64,000 nt of DNA, taken from contig VFFE01008918.1 of NCBI GenBank assembly GCA_008921705.1, positions 2,633,028 to 2,697,027 of the forward strand, in the 5' to 3' direction. Below, piece by piece: positions 11,601 through 24,600 of this stretch. The notes below the pieces were generated by a model. That model had not been told where the DNA came from. It did no database searches and saw only the letters and a program-made list of their open reading frames with translations. Numbering within the stretch: position 1 is the first letter of the stretch; every line of letters starts with the position of its first letter. This DNA is from Burhinus oedicnemus (Eukaryota; Chordata; Aves; Charadriiformes; Burhinidae). The position numbers and the translations under genes are program-made.

Positions 11601-14591
11601 TTTATGAAGCTAAGAAAAGAGTCTTACAAAAATCAGGAGGAGGAGAGGATTTTATGATCTACAAAATCCAATAGATACAGCTATACTAGATGCCCACACA
11701 ATTTGTACCAGTGTAAATGAAATAGTTTTCTCTTTTAATAAACGCTTTGGGGAATATGTTGCAAAAAGGTTCTTGTTCCTTTTAATTTGAAAGTAGCTTA
11801 CCCCTGTTAATTACTGTATTCAGGCAGTCACGTATTGCATATAACAGTTGTAGCCGATGAAGTCATGGAATGCTTTAAATCACAGCAGGCAAGAAGGATT
11901 TTAAGAGGAGAGTATTATATTTATTGGGGTTTTCTTTATATCACTCTGTAGGAAAAAAAGTACATGAGAGAAATGAAAGAAGTCTGAGAATCCACCTTAT
12001 TTAACGAAACCAATGCAAATATTTTATTTAGAATTTTTATTTCTTGGATTGAATATGTTTATTTAGTAACTTAAATTGCAAGAAATATTTGAAGCATGTT
12101 TTCATTTTCAGGGCCTCTTCTCAAACAAAGAATTAAATAAAAAAAATTGACAACAATTAAAGCCATTTAACAATCAGTCAGAAAATTACAACATCTTTCT
12201 ACTGGGATCTGGATGTTTTCACTTATAGAATGTTGTAGATGCACTGTTTCATACTGCTTCTTACATTTCAAGGAGGATTTCTGCTAAACAGTATTCCTTT
12301 GAATATGGTCAAATCAGTATCTGCACTTTTTTGGCATTGAAATACTGTCTGAAGAGTAATGCAGGATGGATATCTTTTTGTTTGGTTTGTTGCTTTTGTT
12401 TGTTTATTTTAAAAAGAAAAAGCAAAGCTTAAGGATTCCAGTTACACCACAATGTCATTAGTATGCAAGGATATAGGAATATAGAATATCATTCAAGTCA
12501 AATATCAGCAATAATTTCACATGTGTGCTGGCACGTTATATGGAAGGTACTCAAAATTTTAACCAAGAAGTGAAATAGAAATAACAAACGCACATAGAAA
12601 GGAGATGTAAAAAGTCTTTTGAAGTATGGCTTTATGCAGGAGGCACGATGCAAATGAAACAGCAATTTCACTGCCTGTCCCTCTTTTAAAGCACGGAATA
12701 AAAATGGTAAGTTGTGATCCACATGTTGTATACCAATCAAACATTACAAGAATTAGGTGGCATTTACTCCAGGACTTGCTTACTAGCTTTGACATGGGTC
12801 AGTCTTTACTTGTTTTAGAGAAGCTGCTCCTGATTTAACATGCTGTAAATCAAGTGGCAGTGAGATCTACATCTACTGAGACTAACAATGCAACCAAGTG
12901 CTAGCCGCAATGTTTCACAGGTAAATATGCTTTCTACATTATTTCCACTGGCAAATAGACTTGAAGAAAGTCTAGTTCCGTGGTCACCTTCAAGTCAAGT
13001 AATTCTATTGATGACATATACTTTGGTGTCTCAGATTGCCACCTTTCTCTCCCACCAAGGCATACTATGCTGAAGATGACATGGGACAAATGCCTCAAGG
13101 ACCACTTGTTCTTGTGAGCCAGGTACAGCATCCATTAATATCCTGTTACTCCAGAGTGAACAAAGAATGGTCAGTAATTTCTGTGGGAAACCCCCTCAAG
13201 AGAACATCAAAGACAAATATATTCATTGTCCCCAGCTTGGTTAGCCCACTCCAGCACAGACAGACAAGCGTACCTGGTGACCCCAGAGGTGATTGTTGAG
13301 TTCAGCTTCTGGCAAGTTGTGAGCTCAAATGTTCACATGAGGAACACTGTTTTGATTAGGGTAATTCATAGCTGTCAGTCTGAATAATGATCTAGTTTCG
13401 AGATAACTAGCAGAAGAAGCAAAAATAAAAATTAATTTTCACCAGAATAGAGGAACTGGGGAAAGACACAGTCTTGCTCTGAACTTTTTACAATCTAAAC
13501 ATATGATAAGGTTTTAGATAGATGAGAGTAAAAAGCCCCCTTTGAATAATGACAAGAGCTTCTGCTTAAATTTTCTGTGGTTAAAAGTAGTATATTAGTT
13601 CAGGCAACAACAACAACAAATCTCTGAATGTGGAAGCAACTCCATCACCCAAGCTGCAGTTAATGAAATGGCTGCCTGTGCCCCTTACTCAGACTTCATA
13701 CCTATACATTGCAGGTTTTCTGTCCCGGGTTCTGGTGGGTTTACAACATGTGACAGAATATCATCAGTACAGATTTCACGATACATCATTAAAATATGTA
13801 AATAATTCTGGTCTTAATATAACATAACATAAAATTTAATAAATTATTAATACTTCTGGTTTACAGATGGGGATTACCTTGATCCATCCTCACCCCTGGA
13901 GTCAAGAAATTCCATATAGTGAAAGCCCTATATGCCCCATATAAATAAAGTGAAATTTCTTAGCATTCCCAGGAGCTTTACAGTGAAATGTTATACTTAG
14001 TCGGAGTGCCAGTAAAATAACATTATAAGAGGCATGTATTTTTTTTAAGAACAGTTTATGGGTATTTCTTATAGTACTTGTTACAAATAATTCCACAGAT
14101 CATGAGAAGACATTAGAACTACCTCTGTCTTTATATTCAGTTGTGGGGATTTGGATTTTTTTTTTTTTTATTAAATACACCATCTGTAGTTTAGTTGCCA
14201 CGACAGCAGGGAGGTTGATATGTCACCAGTCATTTGTTAATTCATCCATTTTGAAGTTGAATGAAATGACTGTTTATCCTAGTGTGTATTCCTGCTGCAA
14301 TGGGAAGTGTCCCATTGCAAGCTGAGGTTCTAGTGTTCAAAAATGTTAATACTGCAGTAACTGGTGCTGTATTGATGAGCAATAAATGATGACAAAGGAA
14401 AAAAAAAGGTAGTCCTGATGCATTTAGTCATAAAGCTGGTGTTTTCTTATGAACCAATAGAAGGAAATATTAAAGTATTTTTCTCTTGAATTTAGTTATT
14501 ATTTTGTTTTAATTTCTGTAATGTTTTATGGATTTTTATTTTTTTTAATGGGCTGGATATAAAATGGGAGTACTGCTAAACTGAGGGTACA
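8601..14591. other. AT-rich non-coding stretch, no gene seen
   Basis: No exon or RNA gene was recognised. An open frame of 99 codons at 9230-9529 (+) and several frames of 60-87 codons at 12498-13299 overlap each other on both strands and carry no family motif. Local features are a T/G run near 9608-9634, an alternating AT/CA run near 10340-10380, a (CAA)n run at 13603-13619 and a poly-T run near 14156-14169. A motif resembling one end of old palindromic repeats of reptiles lies near 8832-8860 but is too short to assign. About 11100-11560 looks less simple in sequence than its flanks. Confidence 0.5.
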
Positions 14592-15597
14592 AATCATAGA
14601 ATCATCAAATCATAGAATCATGGAATCATAGAATCGTTTTTGTTGAAAGAGACCTTTATGACCATCAAGTCCAACCGTTAACCTAAAACTCCCAAAACCA
14701 CCATTAAACCATGTCCCTAAGTACCACATCTACACATCTTATACTTCCAGGGATGGTGACTCCACCACCTCCCTGGGCAGCCAGTTCCAATGTTTGATAA
14801 CCCTTTCGGTGAAGAAGTTTTTCCTAATATCCAACATAAATGTCCTCTGGCGCAACTTGAAGCCGTTTCCTCTTGTCCTGTCACTTGTTATTTGGGAAAA
14901 GGGGCTGACGCCCACCTCTCTACAACCTCCTTTCAGCTATCTGTAGAGAGCTATAAGGTCTCCCCTGAATCTTCTTTTCTCCAGACTAAACAATCCTAAT
15001 TCCTTCAGCCACTCCTCATGAGACCTGTGCTCTAGACCCCTCACCAGCTTTGTTGCCCGTCTCTGGACATGCTCCAGCACCTCAATGTCTTTCCTGTAGT
15101 GAGGGGCCCAAAACTGAACATAGTGCTCGAGGTGCGACCTTACCAGTACTGAGTACAGGGGGACAATCTCTTCCCTAGTCCTGCTGGCCACACTGTTTCT
15201 GATACAGGTCAGGATGCTGTTGGCCTTCTTGGCCACCTGGGCATGCTGCTGGCTCATATTCAGCCAACTGTCAACCCACATCATCAGGTCCTTTTCCACC
15301 AGGCAGCTCTCCAGCCACTCTTCCCCAAGCCTATGGCGTCACATGGGGTTGTTGTGACCCAAGTGCAGGTCCTGACACTTCGCCTTGTTGAATCTCATAC
15401 CATTGGTCTTGGCCCATCAATCCAGCCTGTCCAGATCCCTCTGTAGAGCCTTCCTACCCTTCGGCAGATCAACACCCCCGCCCATCTTGATGCTGTCTGC
15501 AAACTTACTGAGGGTGCACTCAATCCCCTTGTCCAGATTGTTGATAAAGATATTAAACAGAATCAGCCCCAATACTGAGCCCTGGGGAACAGGGCAG
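14592..15597 (-). mobile_element. CR1 LINE, 5'-truncated, about 1.0 kb
   Basis: The element reads on the minus strand, with its 3' end at the low coordinate. That end holds four imperfect copies of the CR1 terminal repeat (catagaatc in plus orientation) at 14595-14635, followed by the 3' UTR and then coding sequence up to the VPQGS box of the RT palm at 15576-15590, where the copy stops. The abrupt loss of similarity at about 15597 is ordinary 5' truncation by incomplete reverse transcription. Its tail type matches the copy at 1-318. Confidence 0.95.
14704..15597 (-). pseudogene. CR1 ORF2 reverse transcriptase C-terminal remnant
   Basis: Two partial frames remain, 15417-15597 and 14937-15299. 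The first starts at the VPQGS palm box and reaches the catalytic FADD site at 15492-15503, where the second aspartate codon has become serine (FADS); that loss alone would abolish polymerase activity. The second holds the downstream thumb/connection part, with [12 protein letters not shown] and [10 protein letters not shown] motifs. The family stop is preserved as TAA at 14704-14706, but frame changes separate the pieces. Endonuclease and N-terminal RT are absent because of the 5' truncation. Confidence 0.9.
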
Positions 15598-18500
15598 TTA
15601 AAGCAGTGAGATGGGTCACAAGAACAATTTATAACGAATAGTAGCGTTACAATCATTTAAATAGGAATGATAAATTTTAGTGGAAAAAAACTGAAAAACA
15701 TGAGCTGTAGATAAATTCATCATAATCCTTGCTATGCCAATTAAATATCTACAGAGTAATGGGACACTTCGTAATCATAAGACTCTTCTGTTCTTAACTA
15801 AATAATATTCTCAGTCTGGATGATTAATGCTGTCATGATAGAGAAACAAAAATGCCAGAAGACATAACATCTGCTACAGAGATCTTGTTTAAAGCCTGAG
15901 AGTTGTCATCATATACAGTTTGCTATTCCTGTAAAATTAAATTTTACTGCCCTCGTTGACAAAGTGTGTTCATGTGTTCCGAACAGGTTTTTGGAGAGCT
16001 GTTGAGGTCCTCATAAGGCATGTCAGAAAACTCAGGCCACCACAGCTCGCACAAGTTCATTTCCAAACATTTTAGAGTGTTCTACCATAGTTTTTGATGC
16101 AATATTCATACAAGACAGATAATCTGTTGATATTCTACTGTGAAACTACAATGGCCAAGGTAGTTTCTGCTCTTCTGCTTACAAGGGAAAAATTTTCTAA
16201 ATTTAAAAATGATATAATCTTTCTGGTAAGAGTATGACTGAAAAGAGTTGTAGTCCTAAATCTATTTTTACTTGTCAAGCAGCAATTAAACCATTTTAAT
16301 GTAATACTCTGATATTTTCATTCACATTTATCCTTCATTTTTAAAAGAAAAAGAGAAAAGAAAAAAAGGTTTCTTGAAACATTAAGCCAGATGTTAACAG
16401 GTAAGAAACTAGAAGAGCTCCTTTAATTTCAAATATTAAATAGATAGATAGTTTAAGTACTCTTCCACAGCAGTGCCCTAGCAGCTGATGCTCCCCAGGA
16501 CCTCTCTGTGTCTTTCCTTTTCTTCCAGTGTATAGCACAAATGTTTCTGCGCTTGCAGAGTGAATTAGACCTGGCTGAAAAAACAATCCAAACCCATAGA
16601 GGTTATTTTTCAGGGGAATCATTTACCCTATCATTTCCACTGTGGGTAAGCAAGCCTGTGAACAGCAAGGCTAGTGAAAAAAATCCAGGGTCAGAGCAGG
16701 CACTCCTGCTCCACTGAAGGAAAAATAGTTTTTAAAAGTGATCTAAGTATTGGCAATTTATTCCAGTTATCAAGGCAGCTCCTTTGCACAGGAATTTGTC
16801 CATGCTTCCTCTTCACTTTCCAGTGCCTTTAGGTTCCAGCCACCAATGAAACACAAGTAGTAGAGCTTGCATCCTGTGCTTACATGAAACAGATCCCTCA
16901 CTATGTCATAAATTAGAAATTTGACTCCTGTCATTGCGACGTAGTGAATAGTAAATGAATATGAGCCAGAAACCCATTTCTATTAATACTGACGGATTTT
17001 TAGGAAAAAGTTTAGAAAAAAGAGTTGGATGGTATTTTTTCTGCCCTGACCTAGGGTCCGACACATTTTGATTGAGTCTTCTGCATTCAAACAGAGAACA
17101 AAATCATTGTAAATTATTAGTTTATCAACAAGCACTACACAAACAAAGCCTTGGCTAGAAGAATGGGTCATGCAGAAAAGAATGGGAGAGCAGCCCTCTA
17201 ATCTTTTATCCAGATTTCATTTTTCCTACTATATTTTTTTGGATATTAAAAAGGCATTACTGATAATTTTCAGCTTTTTGTCACTTTGGCTAATTTTGAG
17301 CTCTACAATGACTTTGTTTTCTTTGTTGAAGCAAGGTTTACAAGGAAAAATACGTATAATTTATTTTTAGACTAGCTAGTATAATTGAGAGAAGAGAACA
17401 CTTTCAGGCTCTTGCTATCTGAAAGGGGTAACAAACTTCAGTCTAAACACAGGCTGACAACATTTGTTCTGAGTTTAACTTAATTATTTGAGTTTGGGTT
17501 TTCTTAGTGCTTGACTAAGCTTTTGACAACTTGTGAAGTGGTATGTGAGTACTGCTGAGACTGAGAACAAGATGTTGTTTTATAAATATACTTGGCAGAG
17601 AAAAGCAGAAATTCACAGTGAAAATAAGCTTGTAAAGACTCAAGAACCAGAGTATGTGAAGTAAACTGGTTTTTGGCAAGCTCATTCAAGTAAATTTACC
17701 TACAACATAAGCCTGAGGGAGGACTAAGTTTTTGCATTCACCCATCATTCATTCTCCTGCTCCCATTTCAACTTCCAAACCCTATTCTTCCCTCAGGGAA
17801 AGCACTACATGTGATTTAGCTGGGAAAAAATGGCGTCTGATCCACAAATCGAAAAATGCAGTATCAGGCCATCACTTGTAAGGTCTCTGACTCACCACAG
17901 GCCTAACCAGCTCCTGGGTACAGCTATGCTTCTCTGTTAAAACATAAAAAAGGGACAGTGTGTTGATAAGGGAGATAGATAAGTAAGATTTTGAGTCTTG
18001 GGCAGAACAATATATCCTATTTCTGCTTCTAATCTTTCCTTTTTTTCCTCTTTTTATAAACTGAATTTTGCTTTTCTTTTAGCATTGATGCCAATTTTGA
18101 ATTACTTAGTGTTTGAGTTGCTTAATCTGTAATGAAAGAAAAACTCATGATCTTTCCTGCTTTGTGATTTTTAAAACCTTTCCTTTTTGGTACAAAATTT
18201 TTAGAGAAGAATAGTTTTAACAATCCTTATTTTGAGATTTTTTAGTGATGTTTCATGAATTGTCAAGTTGAAAGCAACTATTAGAAAGTTCTAAAATGTG
18301 CAACAATAAGCATAAAAAGAGATTATCCCAACTTACTCTGGGATTTTAAAATGTATTCCTTTTCCATTTTCACCTGAAAATACATCTTGGAGTAAAACCT
18401 CATGAAAAGTGTGAAACAACTCCATACTGTGGTGGATTTTATAAAAATTATTAGAAATATTTTGGAATTCTATCCATTTTAACAGCTTGCTTAAGAATTG

Positions 18501-18629
18501 CTAAAAATACGTGCATATACATAGTTAACCCTTCTGACCTTATATTTAAATAAAAGAAGTTGTATATATTTTCATTATATTACATTTTGGTTTAAAGATA
18601 AATAGACATACTGCATAATATATAAATCT
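15598..18629. other. AT-rich non-coding stretch, no gene seen
   Basis: No coding exon, RNA gene or assignable transposon was recognised. Open frames reach 93 codons (16341-16622, minus) and carry no motif. A polypurine run (A/G only) of nearly 30 bases lies at about 16341-16369 and a short ATAG repeat at about 16439-16451. Confidence 0.55.
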
Positions 18630-19039
18630 GAAACATCCCTGGAAACACAAGGATAAAGAGAGATCATCTGGGCCAACTCTTAACTCCTAGAGAAGATCAA
18701 GTATCACACCTCTAATAAGTTTAATGTTTTCCTGATGCTTAAAATAAATGATCATTTCTGTAAATAAAATCAATAACTTCTCATTCAGGTAATCAGAACA
18801 TTGAAGAAACAGAAAATCACTATCCTTCTTACAAGAAACATTTTCAGCTTGGGATACTGTTATAAAGTCTCCGGGACTTATTTGTCCTTCCTCTCCAGGC
18901 ACACAGCCTTCTATTTTTAAAATAAAACAAAGCTAGTCTTCCAGGTTTTCCATTCTTTCTTCACTGAACTTGCATGCTTTTTGAAGTTTTACTCTACTCT
19001 GCACGATTCTAGTTTTTCCCCAGCTTTTTAACAACATCT
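18630..19039 (-). mobile_element. Probable 3' tail of an ancient CR1-like LINE
   Basis: The phrase around 18655-18690, with 'agatcatctgggccaac', resembles the 'gatcatctagtccaac' core found near the 3' end of CR1-group elements read on the opposite strand. The following bases only loosely follow the family. Position and orientation agree with the better-supported RT remnant that follows, so this is probably the eroded tail of the same insertion, with an internal deletion of thumb-domain sequence. Confidence 0.4.
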
Positions 19040-20000
19040 AAAACTGGAAATACTTCTGTAGCTACACTATTTGGAGAGGAATAATTATACTCTACCTCAT
19101 TTTCTGCTTGCAACACACTTGCTAGTGTGTCAGGAAATACCATTTGTCTTTTCAACAGCAGTAGTTGCTTATCTAGACACACTTCCAGCCTTCCATATCC
19201 CAGATTTGTATTTTTCCCAGCCTGGTTGCTATCGTCACCATCTATTTTGATTTCTTTTTCTTTATGTGTGTAGTTTTTCTACTTTACTGTGTTGAATTTC
19301 ATCTTAAAGACTTCTGACCATTTCATCGATTTATCAGGATCAATTTAAATTCACAACTTGTCCTCTGAAGGGTTTGCAGCACTTGCTGTTGGACGTCAAG
19401 GCTGATAAGTCATCTAAGTTGTTAATGAAACCATTAAATTACACAAGACATAAGACAGATCTCTGCAGGACCACCCACATCAAGCATCTGCCTAGTTTAT
19501 TGACAACAAACTGTTGATAGCTGTTATTTAAGCTTGGTGATTTCAACCTGATGTGAATCTCCTTGTTGGTATTTTAATGCATAACATATGACACTGTCTG
19601 AAAACTAAGGAAATATAGAACTCCATTAAAAGGTAACTGTAAATTGCAAATAGACCAGTTACCTGTCTTACAGAAGTTCATGTGCATGAAATCCTGCCTG
19701 GAAAGAAAAAGAAAAAACACACTGAGCAATATATGAGAGCTTTAGTTTGCAATCACAATTTCTGTCATAACATGACATTTTCACCCATATTGTCTTCCAT
19801 CTTTGTATGCTGTACAGATATTACAAACGATTGCACAGCAATATGCTTACTCTTCACATTCCATCCCGTCAGCTATCATATTATGATTCTCATCACTCAT
19901 ACAACCTTCAAAAAACGTTAACATCTATCAGCCACCTCCTTCACTTTCCACACTTGAGGCAAATATACGTTAAACTTTTGTGCCATTATTAATTCAGTTT
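19040..20000 (-). mobile_element. Ancient CR1-type LINE, RT region, highly eroded
   Basis: Read on the minus strand this follows the RT palm and finger region of an old CR1 lineage widespread in reptiles and birds. Landmarks in plus orientation are the 'gttgaatttcatctt...gacttctgaccatttc' stretch at 19290-19325, the 'aatttaaattcacaacttgtcctctgaa' stretch at 19343-19370, a degraded VPQGSV box at about 19454-19475 (here coding roughly VVLQRSV) and 'gacactgtctgaaaact' at 19590-19607. Similarity continues faintly to about 20000. No open frame survives. This recognition is from memory of the family pattern; boundaries are approximate. Confidence 0.68.
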
Positions 20001-21414
20001 GAATGGAATATAGATCACCTTAACCTGAAATAAGAACAAACTCTACAGTATTATATTTACAATTTTATGCTTCTTGTCATTATGAGTAACTGAAGCACAT
20101 GACTTACAAAAGTAAATCAAATGATTTTGGTTTTCTCCTATATCAAAACAAAAATAATCGTGAAATTCTCTTTTGGTAAATAGATTTTTTTCTTTCCGTT
20201 GAGCTTTGGTCCATTTGTCCTGATTTGCTATGAAAGTTAATCCCAAATATTTGTAAAAACTCCAGAAAAATATTTAGCTCCTCTTTATACCAGCATAACA
20301 CTGCTTTTTAAAAAGCAAGCAAACAAAACCCATTATTTCAGAAGGCTGAAGATGCCAAAAACACCCAAATACTTTGTTTACTGTCCTAGACAAATCTGCA
20401 GCTTGTTGTGGATGGCCTTGAAGATGATATTAGAGACCTTGAATTTAATATGATGTTTCGTGAATAGTGCCATGTGTTGACTAGGTAACAGATTAATGGG
20501 TAGCCACTGTTTCCTAGGTGGCACACTGCAATATTCTGTAACAGGTGAGCTCTTCATAGCACTGTGTTGGGTTGGTGTTGCTTAGGGCAGAGGTGATGGA
20601 ATTGTGAATAACTGAAGTAAGTCCACAATCCATCAGAGAGGAAAAATGTTTTGATCTAACTAGAAATAAAATGGGAGGAATCACACTGATACAGGTTCAT
20701 TGACAGCTTGTTGGAATTTCTTTTAATGTTTCTACTGGAGGAACTCACAGGAATTTATGCTACTTTAGGAAATCTGAAAACAACAAGAGTTGTATGTATA
20801 CAATAATGGTCTAGGGAAGGGACAACTTTTTGCTGAAAAGGCAAATGCTTCCCTGAAATAAAAAAAAATCACTGAAAAGTAGTATTTTGTGGGGGAAAAA
20901 AACTGCAAACCAACAAAAAGCTGCCAAAAACAAAGAAAAAAACCCAACACTCCCCCACACACACCGAACTTATGCAATGTCTTATTTCAGCCTACAGACT
21001 TTTGGGGGGGGGGGGGCAGGAATTGGTGATCACTTTTAATATATTCCTGTATCATTATTATGATAGTTTTATCATCCTAATGACAGTTCCTCCAGTCATA
21101 TCATAATAAGTTTCTGAAAGAGAAGAGACATATTTCAATATGTGCTATTGAATTGCCGAATTTTATCTCACATTATTAAAACCAAAAATTGGTAATAAAA
21201 TTTGACAACTTCATTGAAGAAGTAATTTTCTGTTTTATTTTTGCAAATTAATTTCATGATATATTAAGACATTGTTTGTCATACATTTTTAGTACAACTC
21301 ATTAATCTGATATGACATTCAGTAACTTAAAAGGGATGTGATATTGCACTATATTGATCTGATATCTTATTAGGTATTTCATAATTTCTTAGGAAGGCCT
21401 GTTTCATAGAACCA
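20001..21414. other. Non-coding stretch with a poly-G run
   Basis: No exon or RNA gene was recognised. The first 300 bases may be further decayed LINE sequence continuing the element before it, but this could not be shown. A run of 13 consecutive G lies at 21004-21016, with a C-rich patch shortly before it at about 20947-20962. Open frames are 67-70 codons without motifs. Confidence 0.5.
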
Positions 21415-21612
21415 TATAATCGTAGAATGGTTTGGATTGGAAAGGACCTTAAAGATCATCTGGTTCCAACACCCTTGCCATTGGCAGGGACACCTCCCAC
21501 TAGACCAGGTTACTCAAAATCCCATCCAACCTGGTCTTGAACACCTCCAGGGATGGGGCATCCACAACTTCCCTGGGTAACCCATTCCAGTGTCTCACCA
21601 CCATGACAGTAT
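21415..21612 (-). mobile_element. CR1 LINE 3' fragment, about 0.2 kb
   Basis: A short CR1 copy on the minus strand starts with two imperfect terminal repeats (catagaacc, cgtagaatgg) and the UTR core 'ttggaaaggaccttaaagatcatc', followed by 'cactagaccaggtt' and the last roughly 30 codons of ORF2, corresponding to the LPREVV and SLEVFK region. Its tail matches the group of copies at 42061-42810 and 57441-57857. The 5' side ends at about 21612, ten bases before an (ATTT)n microsatellite. Confidence 0.94.
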
Positions 21613-21621
21613 AACATCTGG

Positions 21622-21625
21622 ATAT

Positions 21626-21660
<35 letters not shown>

Positions 21661-21662
21661 TA
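21622..21662. repeat. (ATTT)n microsatellite
   Basis: About ten uninterrupted ATTT units form a pure tetranucleotide repeat. It lies directly beyond the 5'-truncated side of the neighbouring CR1 fragment and so is not the element's own tail. Pure repeats of this kind are usually length-polymorphic. Confidence 0.97.
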
Positions 21663-24600
21663 GGACTTTTGCTCTTGTTTTGTAGAGAAGTAATGATTTG
21701 TTATCCTTTTAAGGGAGGAGAAGTTTCAGGAAAAATAAAACTACAGACTATAGTAAAAACAGAATGATGCAACAAAACCCAAGATGTATGACATTATCTT
21801 TTTTCCCAGAAAACACCCCAAAGTACCTTTTTAAGATGTAAAATCTGAGGAAAGATATGCAGGAAGTGTTGACACATTGAGTATAATCTCTCTTCCATTT
21901 TATTTTATTTTACTTTTTAATAATGGTAAGACCATTGTGGTTACCTTCAAGATACACAATGGGATGATCATCACGTCATGTGCTTACAATCTAATTGCTT
22001 GCATCTTCAAGCTGCAACTTCTGCTATGACTGCGTGGAGCCATATTAATTTAAACTTGTCTATCAGGATGCATGTGATTGCCTCCACAGAGTGAATTTGC
22101 ACTCATTAGTGCTTAACTAGAAGGAACACACAGACTAAGGCTCTAGAGTGAAAAACTAGGTGATTTTTCTGTGCTCCATTGATTTTGGTTGACTTCTGAA
22201 TATCTATCCACACACATGAAATTGCTAAATCAGTGTTCAGCACAGCAAAAGAAATGGCTGCAAAGAGTGGCTCACTGGATACTGGTGAATATAGAGGAAG
22301 GACAGATATGTGGAAGCTAGAAGAAAAATCATTTTCCTCCAAAGTCCAATGTGTAAAAGCCAGCACTTCAACATAAAGATTTTAAATACCTATCTTTGAC
22401 AACTAGTACAAAATTGATGCAATTCCAAAGACTGTATCCATTATTATGTTTTTCACAGGCCCTAATCAGTAAAATGTAGAGGAACTGCTATGACAGTGTG
22501 ACATTAGCCATCCAGAAAGCCTCATCAAAACCCAGCAATCTTTAATTGTTTCTTTTTGTACGTGCTTCTTAGGAGTGAGGACATAAATACCTAAAGCCTT
22601 AAAATTCTATAGTACCTAATTCAATATTATAGAGGTAATGACACTGACATTAATACAGGAAATTATTTCTAAAGTCTCTGTTAGGGACATTCCAAGATAA
22701 CATTTCCTAGGTCCTGAAAAGAGACTAAGTTTTGTAACAATTTTACACAGAGGGCTTGTTGTATTGCTTATCCTATATAGACAGTGCATTTTGATTTCTG
22801 TAGGGAATTTCTAAATCAACAATTCCTGACCATCTTAGGTATGGAATAACATTACACAGTTTTCAACAGGTTTCATTAGGACTGTAAATCAAAAGCAGAA
22901 TGCTATCAAACTCAGATGATAGAGTGATCAAAAAACACATACAAAAAGTATTTATTTATAATATTCGCCAGTAATCAGCAGACATAAATTGTATAATACA
23001 GGGCAATTGAGCATGTACTATAATTCCCTGCTGTGATTCCGGACTACATTTTGTTTAAGGTAACACAGTATTATTTTAAAGTCATGCTTCAACTTGCCTT
23101 TTTTTTTTTTTTTGGACAGGAAGTAATATATAGATAAATAAAGTAGGGTACTGTGAATTACATAATATTTCTCAGAGCTGTATGTTCATGTTACCTATGT
23201 GGTGCTTGTGTACTATAAAAGTTTTGATTTATATGACATTTACTGCATGTGCTATCAAAAGATTAATGCCCACAAACAGATCCCTACTTCTCTGGAGTCA
23301 TCTTGGTTATTCTCTGATATTAAAGCTGTGTCTGATATAACCCAATAATTCAGGCATTGTCTATAGTGTTAAGAAGAGATAGGTAACTCCTAAAGAGAAA
23401 TTTATTCCATTTTGAAATACCTGTCCAACAGAAATGAGATACTTCAGTCTCTGAAGATATCCACTTCTTTTGATTAACTACAGAAGTAACATAGATTACT
23501 ATCTTAGACTAAACTTTTAGGTAGGTGAGATCAACCTCCTATCCTTCCCTAGTGCCAGAATACCCAGAACACTATGAGATGTGCTAGCAGCTCCTCAGTT
23601 AATTAGAAATTATTCTGTTCTACAGAATTAGCAAACATTTGTATTAAAGCATAATGCACATTCAGTCAGGAAGTGTTAAGGGAGTTACATTCCACACTCC
23701 AATACCTTCTCTCTTGCAACATTGAATGTTCTGGATTTATCTTTATGATGCAGATGGAAAGAAGGAGATTGAAAATCTAGACCTGAAAGAAGAAGAAGAA
23801 AGGGGGAGTGAGGGGGGAAGAAAACAACAACAAACAAACAAAGAATAAAAACTGCTGTAAACCTAGATTCTGAAGACACTGTTTAAGAATAATGTCTTGC
23901 ACATGACATGCACTGAGTGGTTTCTGTGGGTCCATTTGCACTACTTTCTTGTTTATATTTATGCTTTATTCAAGATGACTTATGGCTTTCCTTTCACCCA
24001 TTGTATATACATTTGCAACACTAAATACCAGTGGATATCTCCCTGTTTGCTTTCCTCAAAGTAGAAATTTTCCAGCTAACATCTTGGGGATAGAATGGCT
24101 GAATTGGGAAAAAAAAGAGAGATGATATTCTACAATTAACTTCATAGGGAAGCAAGAATAAACCTAACTCATTCACATAAATTTAGCAGTTTCTGTATTC
24201 AAACTGTTGTTTCTTGAATAGCTCAACTTGTCAAATCACCTGCTCCTGTCAAAAAAAGAGGAGTCACACTCTTATGTGAGCCCTGGCATTCATAGGATCT
24301 TCCAGATCACCAGCTCAAAAGATCAAACTATCTGTAGTTTGTTTCATTATGGTTCATTTTCTGCCAGGTTAATTAGTTGCATTAGTTCATGGCAGGTGCA
24401 AGAAATAGCTGGGTTTGGCACAAGGTTAAGAGTGAAAACATGTACCCAGGAGTGATAGTGACCAGGGCTTCCCTCTTTCAGTGGAGGTGAACGCTTAGAT
24501 TACCTCATCAAGTTGATTGGAAATGGAACTGCAAGTTGTGGTTTCATGATCAGTTTAATATAATCTAAGAATGTGCTGCTGTGTGTTCATACCACCTCCC

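Noticed and set aside
15243..15609. Plus-strand open frames of 67 and 74 codons
   Set aside because: Both lie antisense to the CR1 RT remnant and have no independent support.
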